Source of the DNA: an uncultured Cellulomonadaceae bacterium
GTDB taxonomy: Bacteria; Actinomycetota; Actinomycetes; Actinomycetales; Cellulomonadaceae
NCBI GenBank assembly: GCA_947495165.1
Contig: CANLXM010000003.1
Coordinates: 594,041 to 658,040 of the forward strand
Direction of reading: 5' to 3'
Length of the DNA stretch: 64,000 bases
A program made the translations under genes and the position numbers. Under the pieces are notes generated by a model, which ran no database searches, was not told the origin of the DNA, and saw nothing but the letters and a program-made list of their open reading frames with translations. Each line of letters starts with the position of its first letter. Positions within the stretch are counted from its first letter, which is position 1. Below, in pieces: positions 29,197 to 40,988 of this stretch.

Positions 29197-29241
29197 CGTC
29201 CGCGTGTGCTCGAGAGCAAGGCCCCCGAGCACACGCGGACG
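29197..29241 (-). terminator. Long hairpin between gapA and pgk (terminator or attenuator)
   Basis: Perfect 16-bp inverted repeat (29197-29212/29226-29241) with a 13-nt loop in the gapA-pgk spacer. On the transcribed strand it is followed by TCGTCTTTCCCCC, a weak T-rich tail. It may let gapA be expressed above pgk and tpiA, either by partial termination or by protecting the gapA 3' end. Confidence 0.65.
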
Positions 29242-29272
29242 CATGTCAGTCAGTGATTCGCGGTGACGCGAG

Positions 29273-30304
<1,032 letters not shown>

Positions 30305-30508
30305 CTACCGACGCACACGGTTGTTGACGAACTGGACGTACGTCGATGTACGCGGATGAGACACGAGGACACCTGTGTCGCCACGAGGGCTTCGCTTGTG
30401 TCCCGCATCACCGAACGACCTCAGCCTATACCGATTCGTGGCTGGACGTTGGGACGAACGTCCAGGCCTCGTCGGCCCGGGCGCGTGGCAGACGAGCTCC
30501 GTCCGGCC

Positions 30509-31489
30509 TCACAGATCGAGGTACTCGGGACCGAGTCCCGCCTCGGTGTCCGGGATGCCGAGATCGTGCGCGCGCTTGTCCGCGGTCGCGAGCAGGCGGC
30601 GGATCCGCCCGGCCACCGCGTCCTTGGTCAGCGGCGGCACGGCGAGCTGGCCCAGCTCCTCGAGCGACGCCTGCTTGTGCGCGAGCCGCAGCTCGCCGGC
30701 CTCGCGCAGGTGCTCGGGAAGCTCGGCACCGAGGATCTCGAACGCGCGCTCCACGCGGGCGCCCGCGGCGACGGCTGCCCGGGCCGAGCGGCGCAGGTTC
30801 GCGTCGTCGAAGTTGGCCAGCCGGTTGGCGGTGCCGCGGACCTCGCGCCGGGCGCGCCGCTCGTCCCAGACCTTCGCGGTCTCGTCCGCGCCGAGCCTGC
30901 GCAGCAGCGTGGAGATCGCGTCCCCGTCGCGCACGACCACGCGGTCCACGCCCCGGACCTCGCGCGCCTTGGCCGAGATCTGCAGGCGGCGAGCCGCGCC
31001 GACGAGAGCGAGCGCGGCCTCGGGACCCGGGCACGTGATCTCGAGCGCAGACGAGCGCCCGGGCTCGGTCAGGGACCCGTGGGCGAGGAACGCGCCGCGC
31101 CACGCGGCCTCGGCCTCGTCGAGCCCGCTCGAGACGATCTGCGGGGGCAGCCCGCGCACCGGGCGTCCCCGCGCGTCGAGGAGCCCGGTCTGGCGTGCCA
31201 GCGACTCACCGTCCTTGACCACGCGGACGACGTACCTGCTGCTGCGCCGCAGCCCACCGGGCGACACGACGACGACGTCGCTCGCGGCGCCGTAGACCTC
31301 GCTCAGGGCGGCCTTCAGCCGCCGGGCGACGACGCCGGTGTCCAGCTCCGCCTCGATCACGATCCGCCCCGAGATGATGTGCAGACCTCCCGCGAACCGC
31401 AGCAGCGTCGACACCTCAGCCTTGCGGCAGCTCGTCTTGTCCACCTTGAGACGAGCGAGCTCGTCCTTCACCTGTGCCGTCAGCGCCAT
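30509..31489 (-). CDS. whiA: Sporulation/cell-division regulator WhiA
   Basis: DNA-binding protein with a degenerate LAGLIDADG-homing-endonuclease fold plus a C-terminal helix-turn-helix. It is an activator of division genes in Streptomyces and conserved in non-sporulating actinobacteria. 326 aa. Marked blocks: [19 protein letters not shown] and the C-terminal [17 protein letters not shown]-type HTH (here [17 protein letters not shown]). Start ATG 31489 fits the family N-terminus [14 protein letters not shown] and is about 8 nt from GCAGGA. Follows yvcK and rapZ as expected. Confidence 0.97.
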   Translation of the reverse strand: MALTAQVKDELARLKVDKTSCRKAEVSTLLRFAGGLHIISGRIVIEAELDTGVVARRLKAALSEVYGAASDVVVVSPGGLRRSSRYVVRVVKDGESLARQTGLLDARGRPVRGLPPQIVSSGLDEAEAAWRGAFLAHGSLTEPGRSSALEITCPGPEAALALVGAARRLQISAKAREVRGVDRVVVRDGDAISTLLRRLGADETAKVWDERRARREVRGTANRLANFDDANLRRSARAAVAAGARVERAFEILGAELPEHLREAGELRLAHKQASLEELGQLAVPPLTKDAVAGRIRRLLATADKRAHDLGIPDTEAGLGPEYLDL

Positions 31490-31505
31490 GGGGGTCATCC
31501 TGCCA

Positions 31506-32495
31506 TCACCGGGCGGGGGTCCCCACGTCGCCCAGGAAGTCGTCGAACACGTCCTGGTATGCGGCGGCGAGGCGGAGCGGGTCGTGCTGGGGGGTCCCGT
31601 CACCCCGGCGTACCTGCCGCATCAGCAGCCGTGCGCCCAGGCGCCGCGCCGCTGCCTCGAGGTCCTCGACGTCGTCGACGACCGTCGGGTCGGCCAGGAC
31701 GACGTCGACCCGCAGGCGCGGATCGTGCCTGGCGAGCGCGTCCAGGTGTCCGGCGGGCGTCAGGCCACGCGCCTCGCCGTCCTCGCTGCTCAGGTTCAGG
31801 GTGAGGCAGGTGCGCGCCGTGGTCTCGTGGAGGGCGCGGGCCAGGCCCGGGACCAGGACGTGCGGCATCACCGAGGTGTACCAGGACCCGGGACCGAGGA
31901 TCACCCAGTCGGCCGCGCGGATGGCCTCGACCGACTCCGGGCACGCAGGCGGGTCCGCGGGGTCGAGCACGACCTCCTCGATCTCCTCGTCGCACGTCGC
32001 CACGTGGCTCTGCCCGACGACGACCCGGTCTGTCCCCCGCACGCGCGCCGAGATCGCGAGGGGCACCGACGCCATCGGCAGGACGCGGCCACGGGCACCC
32101 AGGAGCCGGCCGACCCAGTCGAGCCCCTGGACGGGGTCGTCGAGGATCTCCCACAGGGCGACGATCAGCAGGTTGCCGACCGCGTGCTGGTCGAGGCTCC
32201 CGGGCGAGGTGAACCGGTGCTGCAGCAGGTCGCGCCACGTCAGGCCCCACTCGGAGTCGTCGCACAGCGCGGCGAGCGCCATCCGGAGGTCGCCCGGCGG
32301 CAGCACGTCCAGCTCGGCGCGGAGCCGGCCGGAGGAACCGCCGTCGTCGGCGACCGTCACGACCGCCGTCAGCCGGTCGGTCATCCGCCGCAGCGCGCCG
32401 AGGCTCGCGGCCAGGCCGTGCCCCCCGCCGAGCGCCACGACCGCAGGTCCCGAACGCTCGGTGAGGCTCCCCGCCCTACTCCTTGCCGAGGTCAC
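31506..32495 (-). CDS. yvcK: YvcK/CuvA-family gluconeogenesis factor (CofD-like)
   Basis: Nucleotide-sugar-binding regulatory protein of the CofD-like fold, linked to cell-wall metabolism on gluconeogenic carbon in Bacillus and mycobacteria. 329 aa with [32 protein letters not shown] and the QHAVGNLL and [13 protein letters not shown]-like block (here [16 protein letters not shown]). GTG at 32495, 20-bp overlap with rapZ. Not an enzyme as far as known. Confidence 0.95.
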   Translation of the reverse strand: MTSARSRAGSLTERSGPAVVALGGGHGLAASLGALRRMTDRLTAVVTVADDGGSSGRLRAELDVLPPGDLRMALAALCDDSEWGLTWRDLLQHRFTSPGSLDQHAVGNLLIVALWEILDDPVQGLDWVGRLLGARGRVLPMASVPLAISARVRGTDRVVVGQSHVATCDEEIEEVVLDPADPPACPESVEAIRAADWVILGPGSWYTSVMPHVLVPGLARALHETTARTCLTLNLSSEDGEARGLTPAGHLDALARHDPRLRVDVVLADPTVVDDVEDLEAAARRLGARLLMRQVRRGDGTPQHDPLRLAAAYQDVFDDFLGDVGTPAR

Positions 32496-33456
32496 GCGCG
32501 GTCACCACCACCCGGTGTCCCTGCGAGCGGAGCAGCCGGCCGATCTCTTCGGAGATCGCGACCGACCGGTGCTTGCCGCCCGTGCAGCCGACGGCGAGCG
32601 TCACGTAGCGCTTCTCCTCACCGAGGTAGCCCGCGAACACGGGCTCGAGCGCGTGCACGTAGCGCTCGATGAACGTGCCGGCGGCGTCCAGCCCGAGGAC
32701 GTAGTCACGCACCGGCTCGTCGCGCCCAGACAGGTGCCGCAGCTCGCTCACCCAGTAGGGGTTGGGCAGGAAGCGCACGTCCGCGACGTGGTCGGCGTCG
32801 AGCGGGATCCCGTACTTGAAGCCGAAGGACACCACGTTGACCCGCAGCGCGTGCTCCGCGCCGTCAGTGATCGCGGCCCGGACCTCGCGCCCCAGGTCGT
32901 GGACGTTCAGGGTGCTCGTGTCGATCACGACGTCGGCGCGCTTGCGGATGTCAGCGAGCAGCGCGCGCTCCTCGGTGATCCCGTCCAGGAGCCGACCGTC
33001 GCCCTGGAGCGGGTGCGGTCGGCGCACCTGCTCGTACCGGCGCACGAGCACCTCGTCCGAGGCGTCGAGGAACATCATCCGGTAGTCGACCTGCTGGTCG
33101 CGCAGCTGCGCGACCACGTGCACGAGGTCGTCGAAGAACTCGCGCCCGCGGACATCGACGACCGCGGCGAACTGCCGGAGGGCTCCGCCGCCGTGCTTGG
33201 ACATGTCCACGAGGGGCGCGAGCATCGTCGGGGGCAGGTTGTCGATCACGTACCACCCGAGGTCCTCGAGCTCGGCGGCGGCGCGCGTGCGGCCGGCGCC
33301 GGACATGCCCGTGATGATCACGACCTGGGTCGTCTCCGGGACGGGCAGGTGCGCGGCCGCCTCGAGCGCAGGAACCCCGTGGGGTGCGGTGCGCGGCGAG
33401 CGCGGGTCCGGGGGTGTGGGGGCCGTCGGTGCAGGGGGTCTCTCGTCCGGCGTCAT
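32476..33456 (-). CDS. rapZ: RapZ-family nucleotide-binding protein
   Basis: P-loop protein, RNase adapter in E. coli; its target in actinobacteria is not established. 326 aa with a Pro-rich N-terminus (about 1-40), Walker A GMSGAGRT (50-57), and C-terminal [10 protein letters not shown]-like block (here [14 protein letters not shown]). The Walker A lysine is replaced by arginine (GRT for GKS/GKT). The ATG overlaps the uvrC stop (ATGA). Confidence 0.95.
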   Translation of the reverse strand: MTPDERPPAPTAPTPPDPRSPRTAPHGVPALEAAAHLPVPETTQVVIITGMSGAGRTRAAAELEDLGWYVIDNLPPTMLAPLVDMSKHGGGALRQFAAVVDVRGREFFDDLVHVVAQLRDQQVDYRMMFLDASDEVLVRRYEQVRRPHPLQGDGRLLDGITEERALLADIRKRADVVIDTSTLNVHDLGREVRAAITDGAEHALRVNVVSFGFKYGIPLDADHVADVRFLPNPYWVSELRHLSGRDEPVRDYVLGLDAAGTFIERYVHALEPVFAGYLGEEKRYVTLAVGCTGGKHRSVAISEEIGRLLRSQGHRVVVTARDLGKE

Positions 33457-35504
33457 GCCCCCAGCATGCCAGGCGAGCCGGGGGTCCCGCCCTCGCTCGC
33501 GGCGCCGTCGACCCTCTCCGGCACGGCCGCCGGCGCCTCGCTCGCCTCGGGCGTCGCAGGCGCGAGAGCGGCCACCACCTGGGCCGCCGTGCGGGCACCC
33601 ATCCCGGGCACGGCGGCGATCTCCTCGACCGTCGCGGCGCGCAGACGCTTGACCGAGCCGAACTGCTTGAGCAGCCGGGCCTGCCGCGTGGGGCCTAGTC
33701 CAGGAACGCCGTCGAGCGCGGAGACGGTCATGGCCTTGCCGCGACGCTTGCGGTGGTGGCTGATCGCGAACCGGTGCGCCTCGTCTCGCACGCGCTGCAG
33801 CAGGTAGAGCCCCTCCGAGGAACGCTCGAGGATCACCGGGTAGGGCTCACCCGGGAGCCACACCTCCTCGAGCCGCTTGGCGAGCCCGCAGAGCGCGACG
33901 TCGTCGATGCCCAGCTCGGCGAGAGCGCGTGCCGCCGCGGCCACCTGCGGCGGCCCGCCGTCGACCACGACGAGGTTCGGCGGGTACGCGAACCTCTTCT
34001 TCTCCGGCTCGGGCGCGACCTCCGCCTCCGCCGCCAGCTCAGCGACGTCGATGCCGGCCTGCTCGAGCACCTCGGGATCAGCCGTCCGCTCAGCCACGTA
34101 GCGGCTGAACCGGCGCCTGATCACCTCGTGCATGGCTGCGGTGTCGTCTGCGGCGCCCTCTCCCTCGGGGCCCCGGATCGTGAAGTGCCGGTACTCGCTC
34201 TTGCGCGCGAGCCCGTCCTCGAACACGACCATCGACGCGACCTGGTGCGTGCCCTGCGTGGTCGACACGTCGTAGCACTCGATCCGCAGCGGGGCCTCGT
34301 CGAGCCCGAGCGCCTCCTGGATCTCGCGCAGCGCCAGCGAGCGGGTCGTGAGGTCGCCCGCGCGACGGGTCCGGTGCAGCGCGAGGGCGTGCTCCGCGTT
34401 GCGCAGGACGGTCTGCGCGAGCGCCTTCTTGTCGCCGCGCTGCGGCACTCGCACGTCGACCGCAGCCCCGCGCAGCCCGCTGAGCCAGGCGCGTACCTGG
34501 TCGACGTTGTCGGGCAGCACCGGGACGAGGACCTCGCGCGGCACGAGCGCCTCGCCGGCCTCGTCGTCCACCACGCCGTACACCTGCTGGAGCAGGTGCT
34601 CGACGAGCCCCGCGTCGGTGACGTCCTCGACCTTCTCCACGACCCAGCCCCGCTGCCCGCGGATGCGGCCACCGCGGACGTGGAACACCTGCACCGCTGC
34701 CTCGAGGTCGTCGCCCGCCAGCGCGAACACGTCCGCGTCCGTCCCGTCCTGCAGCACGACGGCGTTCTTCTCGGTGGCGCGCTCGAGGGCGGCGATGTCG
34801 TCCCGGAGCGACGCGGCTCGCTCGTACTCCATGGCCTCGGCCGCGGCCGACATCTCCCTGGTCAGACGCCGCACGTGCTTGGCCGTGTCGCCCGCCATGA
34901 ACGAGCAGAAGTCCTCGGCGAGGGCGCGGTGGTCCTCGGGGCTGATCCGGCCGACGCACGGCGCCGCGCACTTGTCGATGTAGCCGAGCAGGCACGGCCG
35001 GCCGGACTGCTCGGCGCGCCGGTACACGCCGGCCGAGCACGTGCGGACCGGGAACACCCGGAGCAGGAGGTCGAGCGTCTCGCGGATCGCCCAGGCGTGT
35101 GCGAAGGGGCCGAAGTACCGGGTGCCCGCGCGCTTGGCCCCGCGCATCACCTGGGCCCGCGGGATGGCCTCCCCCATCGTCACCGCCAGGTACGGATAGG
35201 ACTTGTCGTCGCGGTACTTGACGTTGAACCGAGGGTCGTACTCCTTGATCCAGGAGTACTCCAGCGCGAGCGCCTCGACCTCGGTGCCGACGACCGTCCA
35301 CTCGACCGAGGCCGCCGTGGTCACCATGGTCGCCGTGCGGGGGTGCAACGCGGCGACGTCCTGGAAGTAGTTCGCGAGCCGGGCGCGCAGGTTCTTCGCC
35401 TTGCCGACGTAGATGACCCGGCGGTGCTGGTCACGGAAGCGGTACACGCCCGGCTCCGTCGGGATCTCCCCCGCGCGCGGCCGATAGGTCATGGGGTCAG
35501 CCAT
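33453..35504 (-). CDS. uvrC: Excinuclease ABC subunit C
   Basis: Makes both incisions in nucleotide excision repair. 683 aa. N-terminal GIY-YIG nuclease ([20 protein letters not shown]), a Cys-rich segment ([17 protein letters not shown]), the UVR motif (residues around 205, [13 protein letters not shown]), an RNase H-like second nuclease ([10 protein letters not shown] and VVDGGPPQV) and C-terminal HhH ([18 protein letters not shown]). No Shine-Dalgarno precedes the ATG at 35504; TAGGCT lies 6 nt upstream, which supports this start as leaderless. Confidence 0.98.
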   Translation of the reverse strand: MADPMTYRPRAGEIPTEPGVYRFRDQHRRVIYVGKAKNLRARLANYFQDVAALHPRTATMVTTAASVEWTVVGTEVEALALEYSWIKEYDPRFNVKYRDDKSYPYLAVTMGEAIPRAQVMRGAKRAGTRYFGPFAHAWAIRETLDLLLRVFPVRTCSAGVYRRAEQSGRPCLLGYIDKCAAPCVGRISPEDHRALAEDFCSFMAGDTAKHVRRLTREMSAAAEAMEYERAASLRDDIAALERATEKNAVVLQDGTDADVFALAGDDLEAAVQVFHVRGGRIRGQRGWVVEKVEDVTDAGLVEHLLQQVYGVVDDEAGEALVPREVLVPVLPDNVDQVRAWLSGLRGAAVDVRVPQRGDKKALAQTVLRNAEHALALHRTRRAGDLTTRSLALREIQEALGLDEAPLRIECYDVSTTQGTHQVASMVVFEDGLARKSEYRHFTIRGPEGEGAADDTAAMHEVIRRRFSRYVAERTADPEVLEQAGIDVAELAAEAEVAPEPEKKRFAYPPNLVVVDGGPPQVAAAARALAELGIDDVALCGLAKRLEEVWLPGEPYPVILERSSEGLYLLQRVRDEAHRFAISHHRKRRGKAMTVSALDGVPGLGPTRQARLLKQFGSVKRLRAATVEEIAAVPGMGARTAAQVVAALAPATPEASEAPAAVPERVDGAASEGGTPGSPGMLGA

Positions 35505-35510
35505 GCGTCG

Positions 35511-35516
35511 AGCCTA
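35511..35516 (-). promoter_or_regulatory. Leaderless -10 box of uvrC (TAGGCT)
   Basis: TAGGCT, then six bases (CGACGC), then the uvrC ATG: the spacing expected if transcription starts at the A of ATG. The same hexamer and spacing precede pyk. Confidence 0.55.
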
Positions 35517-35565
35517 GGCGAGCCGCGTCCGTGTGACCGGGCTCACATTCCGGGAGATTCTTCGG

Positions 35566-35571
35566 TACCGT
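35566..35571 (+). promoter_or_regulatory. Leaderless -10 box of the OsmC gene (TACCGT)
   Basis: TACCGT followed by six bases and the ATG at 35578. CTCACA at 35542-35547, 18 bp upstream, is a moderate -35 match. No Shine-Dalgarno is present. Confidence 0.5.
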
Positions 35572-35577
35572 CTGTCC

Positions 35578-36081
35578 ATGGGAGCCCTGCACAGCTACAC
35601 GACCGCCATCCGCTGGACCGGTGCTGGCGAGACCGGCACCTCGAGCTACACCGCGTACAGCCGCGACCACGTCGTCGAGGTCGCCGGCAAGCCGCCCATC
35701 CTGGGGTCCGCGGACCCCGCGTTCCGCGGTGACCCGGCGCGGCACAACCCCGAGGAGCTGTTCGTCGCGGCGATCGCCCAGTGCCACATGCTGTGGTTCC
35801 TGCACCTCGCGGCGGCGGCGGGCCTGACGGTCCGGGGGTACAGCGACGAGGCCACGGGGACCATGCGCGTGGAGTCGGCGGGCGCCGGCCAGTTCACGGA
35901 GGTGACGTTGCACCCGCGGGTCGAGCTCGACGACACCACCGACCCGTCGGCCCTCGAACCCGTGCATCACCTGGCTCACCAGCACTGCTTCCTGTCGCGG
36001 TCCGTCAACTTCCCCGTGCACGTGCGCCCGACCAGCCCGCTCGTCGTCGAGACCGCCGGGGAGCACCGCACGGCCGACTGA
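35578..36081 (+). CDS. OsmC/Ohr-family peroxidase (OsmC-like protein)
   Basis: Thiol-dependent peroxide-detoxifying fold, 167 aa. The two conserved cysteines are C69 (NPEELFVAAIAQCHMLWFL) and C137 (AHQHCFLSRSVN), which would form the redox-active pair. The ATG lacks a Shine-Dalgarno and follows a leaderless-type promoter. It is divergent from uvrC, with only 73 bp between the starts. Substrate (organic hydroperoxides) is inferred from family. Confidence 0.93.
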   Translation: MGALHSYTTAIRWTGAGETGTSSYTAYSRDHVVEVAGKPPILGSADPAFRGDPARHNPEELFVAAIAQCHMLWFLHLAAAAGLTVRGYSDEATGTMRVESAGAGQFTEVTLHPRVELDDTTDPSALEPVHHLAHQHCFLSRSVNFPVHVRPTSPLVVETAGEHRTAD

Positions 36082-36137
36082 CCGGCCGGGCCCGCCGGGA
36101 CGGCACACGCTGCGGGACCGGCCGACACGCGCACGCC

Positions 36138-39077
36138 TCACGACGTCGCGCGCGCCTTGGCCGCCCGCGCGCTCGGCTTCTTCCGCGCGGGAGCCGCCGC
36201 CTTCTTCTCCGTCTTCGCCTTCGGTGCGAGCGGCACGCCCTCCCCGAGGACCTCGGCGAGGAAGCGACCGGTGTGGCTGGCTTCGACGGCTGCGACGTGC
36301 TCCGGAGTGCCCTCGGCGACCACGACGCCACCGCCACTGCCGCCCTCCGGGCCCATGTCGATCACCCAGTCGGCGTTCTTGATCACGTCGAGGTTGTGCT
36401 CGATCACGAGGACCGTGTTGCCCTTGTCGACGAGCGACTGGAGCATCGCGAGCAGCTTGCGAATGTCCTCGAAGTGCAGGCCGGTCGTCGGCTCGTCGAG
36501 CACGTACACGGTGCGGCCGTTCGAGCGCTTCTGCAGCTCGCTCGCGAGCTTCACGCGCTGCGCCTCGCCTCCCGACAGCGTCGGTGCCGGCTGGCCCAGG
36601 CGCACGTACCCGAGGCCGACGTCGACGAGCGTCTTCAGGTGCCGCGAGATCTTGGGCACCGCGGCGAAGAACTCCGCGGCCTCCTCGATCGGCATGTCGA
36701 GGACCTCGGCCACGGTCTTGTCCTTGAAGTGCACCTCGAGCGTCTCGCGGTTGTACCGGGCGCCCTTGCACACCTCGCACGGCACGTAGACGTCGGGCAG
36801 GAAGTTCATCTCGATCTTGAGCGTCCCGTCGCCCGAGCACGCCTCGCAGCGCCCGCCCTTGACGTTGAACGAGAACCGGCCGCTCGTGTAGCCGCGAACC
36901 TTCGCCTCGGTGGTCTCGGCGAACAGCGCGCGCACGTGGTCCCACACCCCCGTGTAGGTCGCCGGGTTCGAGCGCGGCGTGCGGCCGATCGGCGCCTGGT
37001 CGACGTGGACCACCTTGTCGAGCTGGTCCAGGCCGGTCACGCGGCGGTGCCTGCCTGCGACGCGACGCGCGCCGTTGAGCTCGTTGGCGAGCACCGTGTA
37101 CAGGATCGAGTTCACGAGCGTCGACTTCCCAGAACCCGACACGCCCGTGACGGCGGTGAGCACGCCCAGCGGGAACGAGACGTCGATCCCCTGGAGGTTG
37201 TTCTCCCGCGCCCCGACGACCTTGACGGCGCGCGACGGGTCGGTCCGGCGCCGCTGCCCGGGCATGGGGATCGACCGGCGGCCCGAGAGGTACGCACCGG
37301 TGACGGACTCGGGCGCCTCGAGGAGCCCGGCGTAGTCGCCCGAGTGGATCACGCGACCGCCGTGCTCACCGGCCCCCGGGCCGATGTCGACGATCCAGTC
37401 CGCCATGCGGATCGTGTCCTCGTCGTGCTCGACGACGATCAGCGTGTTCCCCAGGTCGCGCAGGCGGGTGAGGGTGTCGATCAGGCGCCGGTTGTCGCGC
37501 TGGTGCAGACCGATGCTGGGCTCGTCCAGCACGTAGAGCACACCGACGAGACCGGACCCGATCTGGGTGGCGAGCCGGATGCGCTGGGCCTCTCCCCCCG
37601 AGAGCGTGGCGGCAGCACGCGACAGCGAGAGGTAGTCCAGCCCGACGTCGAGCAGGAAGCCCAGCCGGTCCTGGATCTCCTTGAGCACCTCGGTCGCGAT
37701 CGCCCGCTCGCGGACCCCGAGCTCGAGCGCGTCGAGGAAGGCGCGGGCCGCGCGCAGGGGCATCTCGCAGATCTCGGCGATCGAGCGCCCACCGACCTTG
37801 ACGGCGAGGACCTCGGGCTTGAGGCGGGTGCCCTCGCAGACGGGGCACGGCACCTCCCGCATGTAGGCCTCGTACTTCTCCTTCGACCACTCGGACTCGG
37901 TCTCCGCGTGCCGCCGCTCCAGGAAGGAGATGACGCCCTCGAAGCCGGTGGAGTACTGGCGCTCCCGGCCCCAGCGGTTGCGGTAGCGGACGTGGACCTC
38001 GTGGTTCTGACCGTGCAGCACGGCGTTCCGCGCGCGGTCCGGCAAGGCGCGCCACGGGGTGTCCATGGAGAAGCCGAGGTCCTCGGCCAGCGCGGTCAGC
38101 ACGCGCTCGTAGTACTCGGACGAGGTCACCGCCCAGGGCTGGACGGCGCCGTCGCGCAGGGACTTCTCGTCATCGGGGACCACGAGGTCCGGGTCGACCT
38201 CGCGACGGACGCCGATGCCGGTGCACTCGGGGCACGCACCGTACGGAGCGTTGAACGAGAACGTGCGGGGCTCGATCTCCTCGAGCGTCAGGACGTGGTC
38301 GTTGGGGCACGCCCGGTGCTCGGAGAACCGACGCTCGCGCTCCGGGTCGTCGGCCTCGCGGTCGACGAGCTCGACGATCAGCAGGCCGCCGGCGAGCGAC
38401 AGGGCCGTCTCGACGGAGTCCGTGAGGCGACGCTGCACGTCGCCGCGAGACACGAGGCGGTCGACGACGACCTCGATGTCGTGCTTGAGCTTCTTCTCGA
38501 GCGTGGGCGGGCTCGAGAGCTGGACGACCTCGCCGTCGACCCGGGCCCGGGAGAATCCCTTGGCCTGGAGCTCCTTGAACAGCTCTCCGTACTCGCCCTT
38601 GCGGCCGCGGACGACCGGGGCGAGGACCTGGTAGCGCGTGCCCTCGGGCAGCTCGAGGAGGCGGTCGACGATCTGCTGGGGCGTCTGCCGGCTGACCTGC
38701 TCGCCGCACACGGGGCAGAACTGCGTGCCCGCGCGCGCGAACAGCAGACGGAGGTAGTCGTACACCTCGGTGATCGTGCCGACCGTGGAACGGGGGTTGC
38801 GGTTGGTCGACTTCTGGTCGATCGACACCGCGGGCGAGAGCCCCTCGATGAAGTCGACGTCGGGCTTGTCCATCTGGCCGAGGAACTGCCGCGCGTAGGC
38901 GGACAGCGACTCCACGTACCGGCGCTGGCCCTCGGCGAAGATCGTGTCGAACGCGAGGGAGGACTTGCCCGAGCCGGACAAGCCGGTGAAGACGATCAGC
39001 TTGTCCCGCGGCAGGTCGAGGTCGACGTTACGGAGGTTGTGCTCACGGGCACCTTGGACGACGAGGCGATCACTCAC
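36138..39077 (-). CDS. uvrA: Excinuclease ABC subunit A
   Basis: Damage-sensing ATPase of nucleotide excision repair. 979 aa with two ABC ATPase modules (first Walker [10 protein letters not shown], residues 32-40; second [10 protein letters not shown]) and signature sequences [16 protein letters not shown] and [16 protein letters not shown]. Zinc-finger cysteine clusters include CPECTGIG and CEACSGDG. C-terminal Lys/Ala-rich tail (about 950-979). GTG at 39077 lies 6 nt after TAGGAT (leaderless layout) and is preceded by a LexA box, so it should be SOS-induced. Confidence 0.98.
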   Translation of the reverse strand: MSDRLVVQGAREHNLRNVDLDLPRDKLIVFTGLSGSGKSSLAFDTIFAEGQRRYVESLSAYARQFLGQMDKPDVDFIEGLSPAVSIDQKSTNRNPRSTVGTITEVYDYLRLLFARAGTQFCPVCGEQVSRQTPQQIVDRLLELPEGTRYQVLAPVVRGRKGEYGELFKELQAKGFSRARVDGEVVQLSSPPTLEKKLKHDIEVVVDRLVSRGDVQRRLTDSVETALSLAGGLLIVELVDREADDPERERRFSEHRACPNDHVLTLEEIEPRTFSFNAPYGACPECTGIGVRREVDPDLVVPDDEKSLRDGAVQPWAVTSSEYYERVLTALAEDLGFSMDTPWRALPDRARNAVLHGQNHEVHVRYRNRWGRERQYSTGFEGVISFLERRHAETESEWSKEKYEAYMREVPCPVCEGTRLKPEVLAVKVGGRSIAEICEMPLRAARAFLDALELGVRERAIATEVLKEIQDRLGFLLDVGLDYLSLSRAAATLSGGEAQRIRLATQIGSGLVGVLYVLDEPSIGLHQRDNRRLIDTLTRLRDLGNTLIVVEHDEDTIRMADWIVDIGPGAGEHGGRVIHSGDYAGLLEAPESVTGAYLSGRRSIPMPGQRRRTDPSRAVKVVGARENNLQGIDVSFPLGVLTAVTGVSGSGKSTLVNSILYTVLANELNGARRVAGRHRRVTGLDQLDKVVHVDQAPIGRTPRSNPATYTGVWDHVRALFAETTEAKVRGYTSGRFSFNVKGGRCEACSGDGTLKIEMNFLPDVYVPCEVCKGARYNRETLEVHFKDKTVAEVLDMPIEEAAEFFAAVPKISRHLKTLVDVGLGYVRLGQPAPTLSGGEAQRVKLASELQKRSNGRTVYVLDEPTTGLHFEDIRKLLAMLQSLVDKGNTVLVIEHNLDVIKNADWVIDMGPEGGSGGGVVVAEGTPEHVAAVEASHTGRFLAEVLGEGVPLAPKAKTEKKAAAPARKKPSARAAKARATS

Positions 39078-39083
39078 CCCCCG

Positions 39084-39089
39084 ATCCTA
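39084..39089 (-). promoter_or_regulatory. Leaderless -10 box of uvrA (TAGGAT)
   Basis: TAGGAT, six bases (CGGGGG), then the uvrA GTG. Transcription should begin at the start codon. Confidence 0.55.
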
Positions 39090-39106
39090 GGGGCGGATCC
39101 GCGTTC

Positions 39107-39122
39107 TCGCACACGTGTTCGA
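39107..39122. promoter_or_regulatory. LexA (SOS) box upstream of uvrA
   Basis: TCGCACACGTGTTCGA differs at one position from the actinobacterial/Bacillus-type SOS box TCGAAC-N4-GTTCGA. It spans about -30 to -45 relative to the predicted uvrA start of transcription, where LexA would block polymerase. It is also about 55 bp upstream of the divergent GH15 gene. Confidence 0.7.
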
Positions 39123-39176
39123 CACCACACCACGTCCGGAGGTGCGCCCTCGCTCCAGGCCAGACAGGATCGAGAC

Positions 39177-40988
39177 ATGACATCCACCCCGATCTCTGAC
39201 TACGCCGTCCTGGGTGACGGCCGCTCCGCCGCTCTCGTGAGCCGATCCGGGTCGGTGGACTGGTTGTGCCTGCCGGACTTCGACTCCCCCGCCTGCTTCG
39301 CCGCCCTGCTCGGCACGCCCGAGCACGGACGCTGGCTGCTGACCGTGCAGGACGCGACCGAGGTCACCCGCGCGTACGACGGCGACTCGTTCGTCCTGCG
39401 GACCACGTACCGCACCCCGACGGGGACCGCGCGAGTGACCGACGCCATGCCCACGGCAGACGGTCGGGCAGATCTCGTCCGCCGGCTCGAGGTGCTCGAG
39501 GGCGAGGTCGTCGTCGAGCACGAGTGGGTGGTCCGGTTCGGGTACGGCAAGGTGGCGCCGTGGGTGAGCCGGATCGCGGACCCGGCCTCCCCCTTCGGCC
39601 CCGAGGCGCTGCGTGCGGTCGCCGGCCCGGACGCGCTCGTCCTGCGCGGCACGCGGCTGCCCTCGTCGGATCCCCACCAGCGCCGGCACCGTGACGTCTT
39701 CACCGCGTCCGCCGGCGAGGTCGTCGACCTCGCCCTCACCTGGTCGCGGTCGTGGCTCCCCGTGCCGGAGCCGCTCGAGGTCGGAGACCGGTTCGAGCGC
39801 ACGGCCCACCTGTGGGAGGGCTGGGCGGAGGGCGCCCGGTACGACGGTCCGCACCGGGACTCGGTCACGCGCTCCCTGCTCGTGCTGCGCCTGCTCACGC
39901 ACACCGCGACGGGCGGTATCGTGGCCGCCGCGACGACGTCGCTCCCCGAGGACTTCGGCGGCGAACGGAACTGGGACTACCGGTTCTCCTGGCTGCGCGA
40001 CGCCGCCATGACCGTCGAGGCGCTCCTCGCCTCGGGCTTCCGCGACGAGATCGCGGCGTGGCGCGACTGGTTGATGCGCGCGATCGCCGGCGACCCGGCT
40101 GACCTGCAGATCATGTACGGGATCGACGGGCGCCGCGACCTGCCGGAGAGCGAGCTGGACCACCTGCCGGGCTACGCCGGGTCGCGGCCCGTGCGCATCG
40201 GGAACGCCGCGGTGAGCCAGGTGCAGAACGACGTGCTCGGCGAGGTGATGTGCGCGCTCGACGTGGCTCGCGACGCCGGGCTGCCAGAGACCGCGAACAG
40301 CTGGGCGGTGCAGCGCCACCTGCTCGACGACCTGGTGGAGCACTGGAGGCGCCCCGACCGCGGGATCTGGGAGGTGCGCGGACCGGAGCGTGAGTTCGTG
40401 CACTCCCGCGTGATGAGCTGGGCGGCGCTCGACCGCGGCGTGCGTGCGGTCGAGGTGCACGGTCACGACGGCCCCGTCGAGGTGTGGCGGCGCACGCGGG
40501 ACGAGATCCATGCCGAGGTGCTCGAGCGCGGCTGGGACCCCGAGCTCGGTTCGTTCGTGCAGTACTACGGCGCGCACCACGTTGATGCGGCTCTCCTGCA
40601 GATGCTCCAGGTCGGGTTCCTGCCGGCCGACGACGAGCGCGTGCGGGCGACCGTCCGCAGGATCCAGCGCGACCTCGGTGTCGAAGGCGGCCTGATCCTG
40701 CGGTACTCGACCGAGGCGACCGCTGACGGCCTGCGCGGAGAGGAGCACCCGTTCCTGGTGTGCTGCTTCTGGCTCGCGGACGCCCTGGCCCGGATCGGCG
40801 AGGTAGACGAGGCCGTCGCGCTGTTCGACCGCCTCGTCGCCACGCGCAACGACGTGGGTCTCATGGCGGAGGAGTTCGACCCCCGCGGCGGGGTGATGGC
40901 GGGCAACTTCCCGCAGGCGTTCTCCCACCTCGGACTCATCCAGGCCGCGCACTCGATCGCTGCGCACTCGGGCGGGACCGAGCCGTGA
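39177..40988 (+). CDS. Glycoside hydrolase family 15 protein (glucoamylase/trehalase type)
   Basis: Inverting alpha-glucosidase, 603 aa, cytoplasmic by lack of a signal peptide. N-terminal beta domain (SDYAVLGDGRSAALVSRSG, then GSVDWLCLPDFDSPACF) and an (alpha/alpha)6 barrel with NWDYRFSWLRDAAMTVEAL and the C-terminal GLMAEEFDP and GNFPQAFSHLGLI blocks, the AEE region holding the likely catalytic base. Actinobacterial members of this type include trehalases and glucoamylases, which sequence alone does not separate. ATG 39177 with AGGA 7 nt upstream; the very long open frame upstream is the complement of uvrA. Confidence 0.93.
   Translation: MTSTPISDYAVLGDGRSAALVSRSGSVDWLCLPDFDSPACFAALLGTPEHGRWLLTVQDATEVTRAYDGDSFVLRTTYRTPTGTARVTDAMPTADGRADLVRRLEVLEGEVVVEHEWVVRFGYGKVAPWVSRIADPASPFGPEALRAVAGPDALVLRGTRLPSSDPHQRRHRDVFTASAGEVVDLALTWSRSWLPVPEPLEVGDRFERTAHLWEGWAEGARYDGPHRDSVTRSLLVLRLLTHTATGGIVAAATTSLPEDFGGERNWDYRFSWLRDAAMTVEALLASGFRDEIAAWRDWLMRAIAGDPADLQIMYGIDGRRDLPESELDHLPGYAGSRPVRIGNAAVSQVQNDVLGEVMCALDVARDAGLPETANSWAVQRHLLDDLVEHWRRPDRGIWEVRGPEREFVHSRVMSWAALDRGVRAVEVHGHDGPVEVWRRTRDEIHAEVLERGWDPELGSFVQYYGAHHVDAALLQMLQVGFLPADDERVRATVRRIQRDLGVEGGLILRYSTEATADGLRGEEHPFLVCCFWLADALARIGEVDEAVALFDRLVATRNDVGLMAEEFDPRGGVMAGNFPQAFSHLGLIQAAHSIAAHSGGTEP

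Noticed and set aside
35781-39176. Very long plus-strand frame running into the GH15 gene
   Set aside because: It is the complement of uvrA joined in frame to GH15. GH15 homology and the Shine-Dalgarno begin at 39177.
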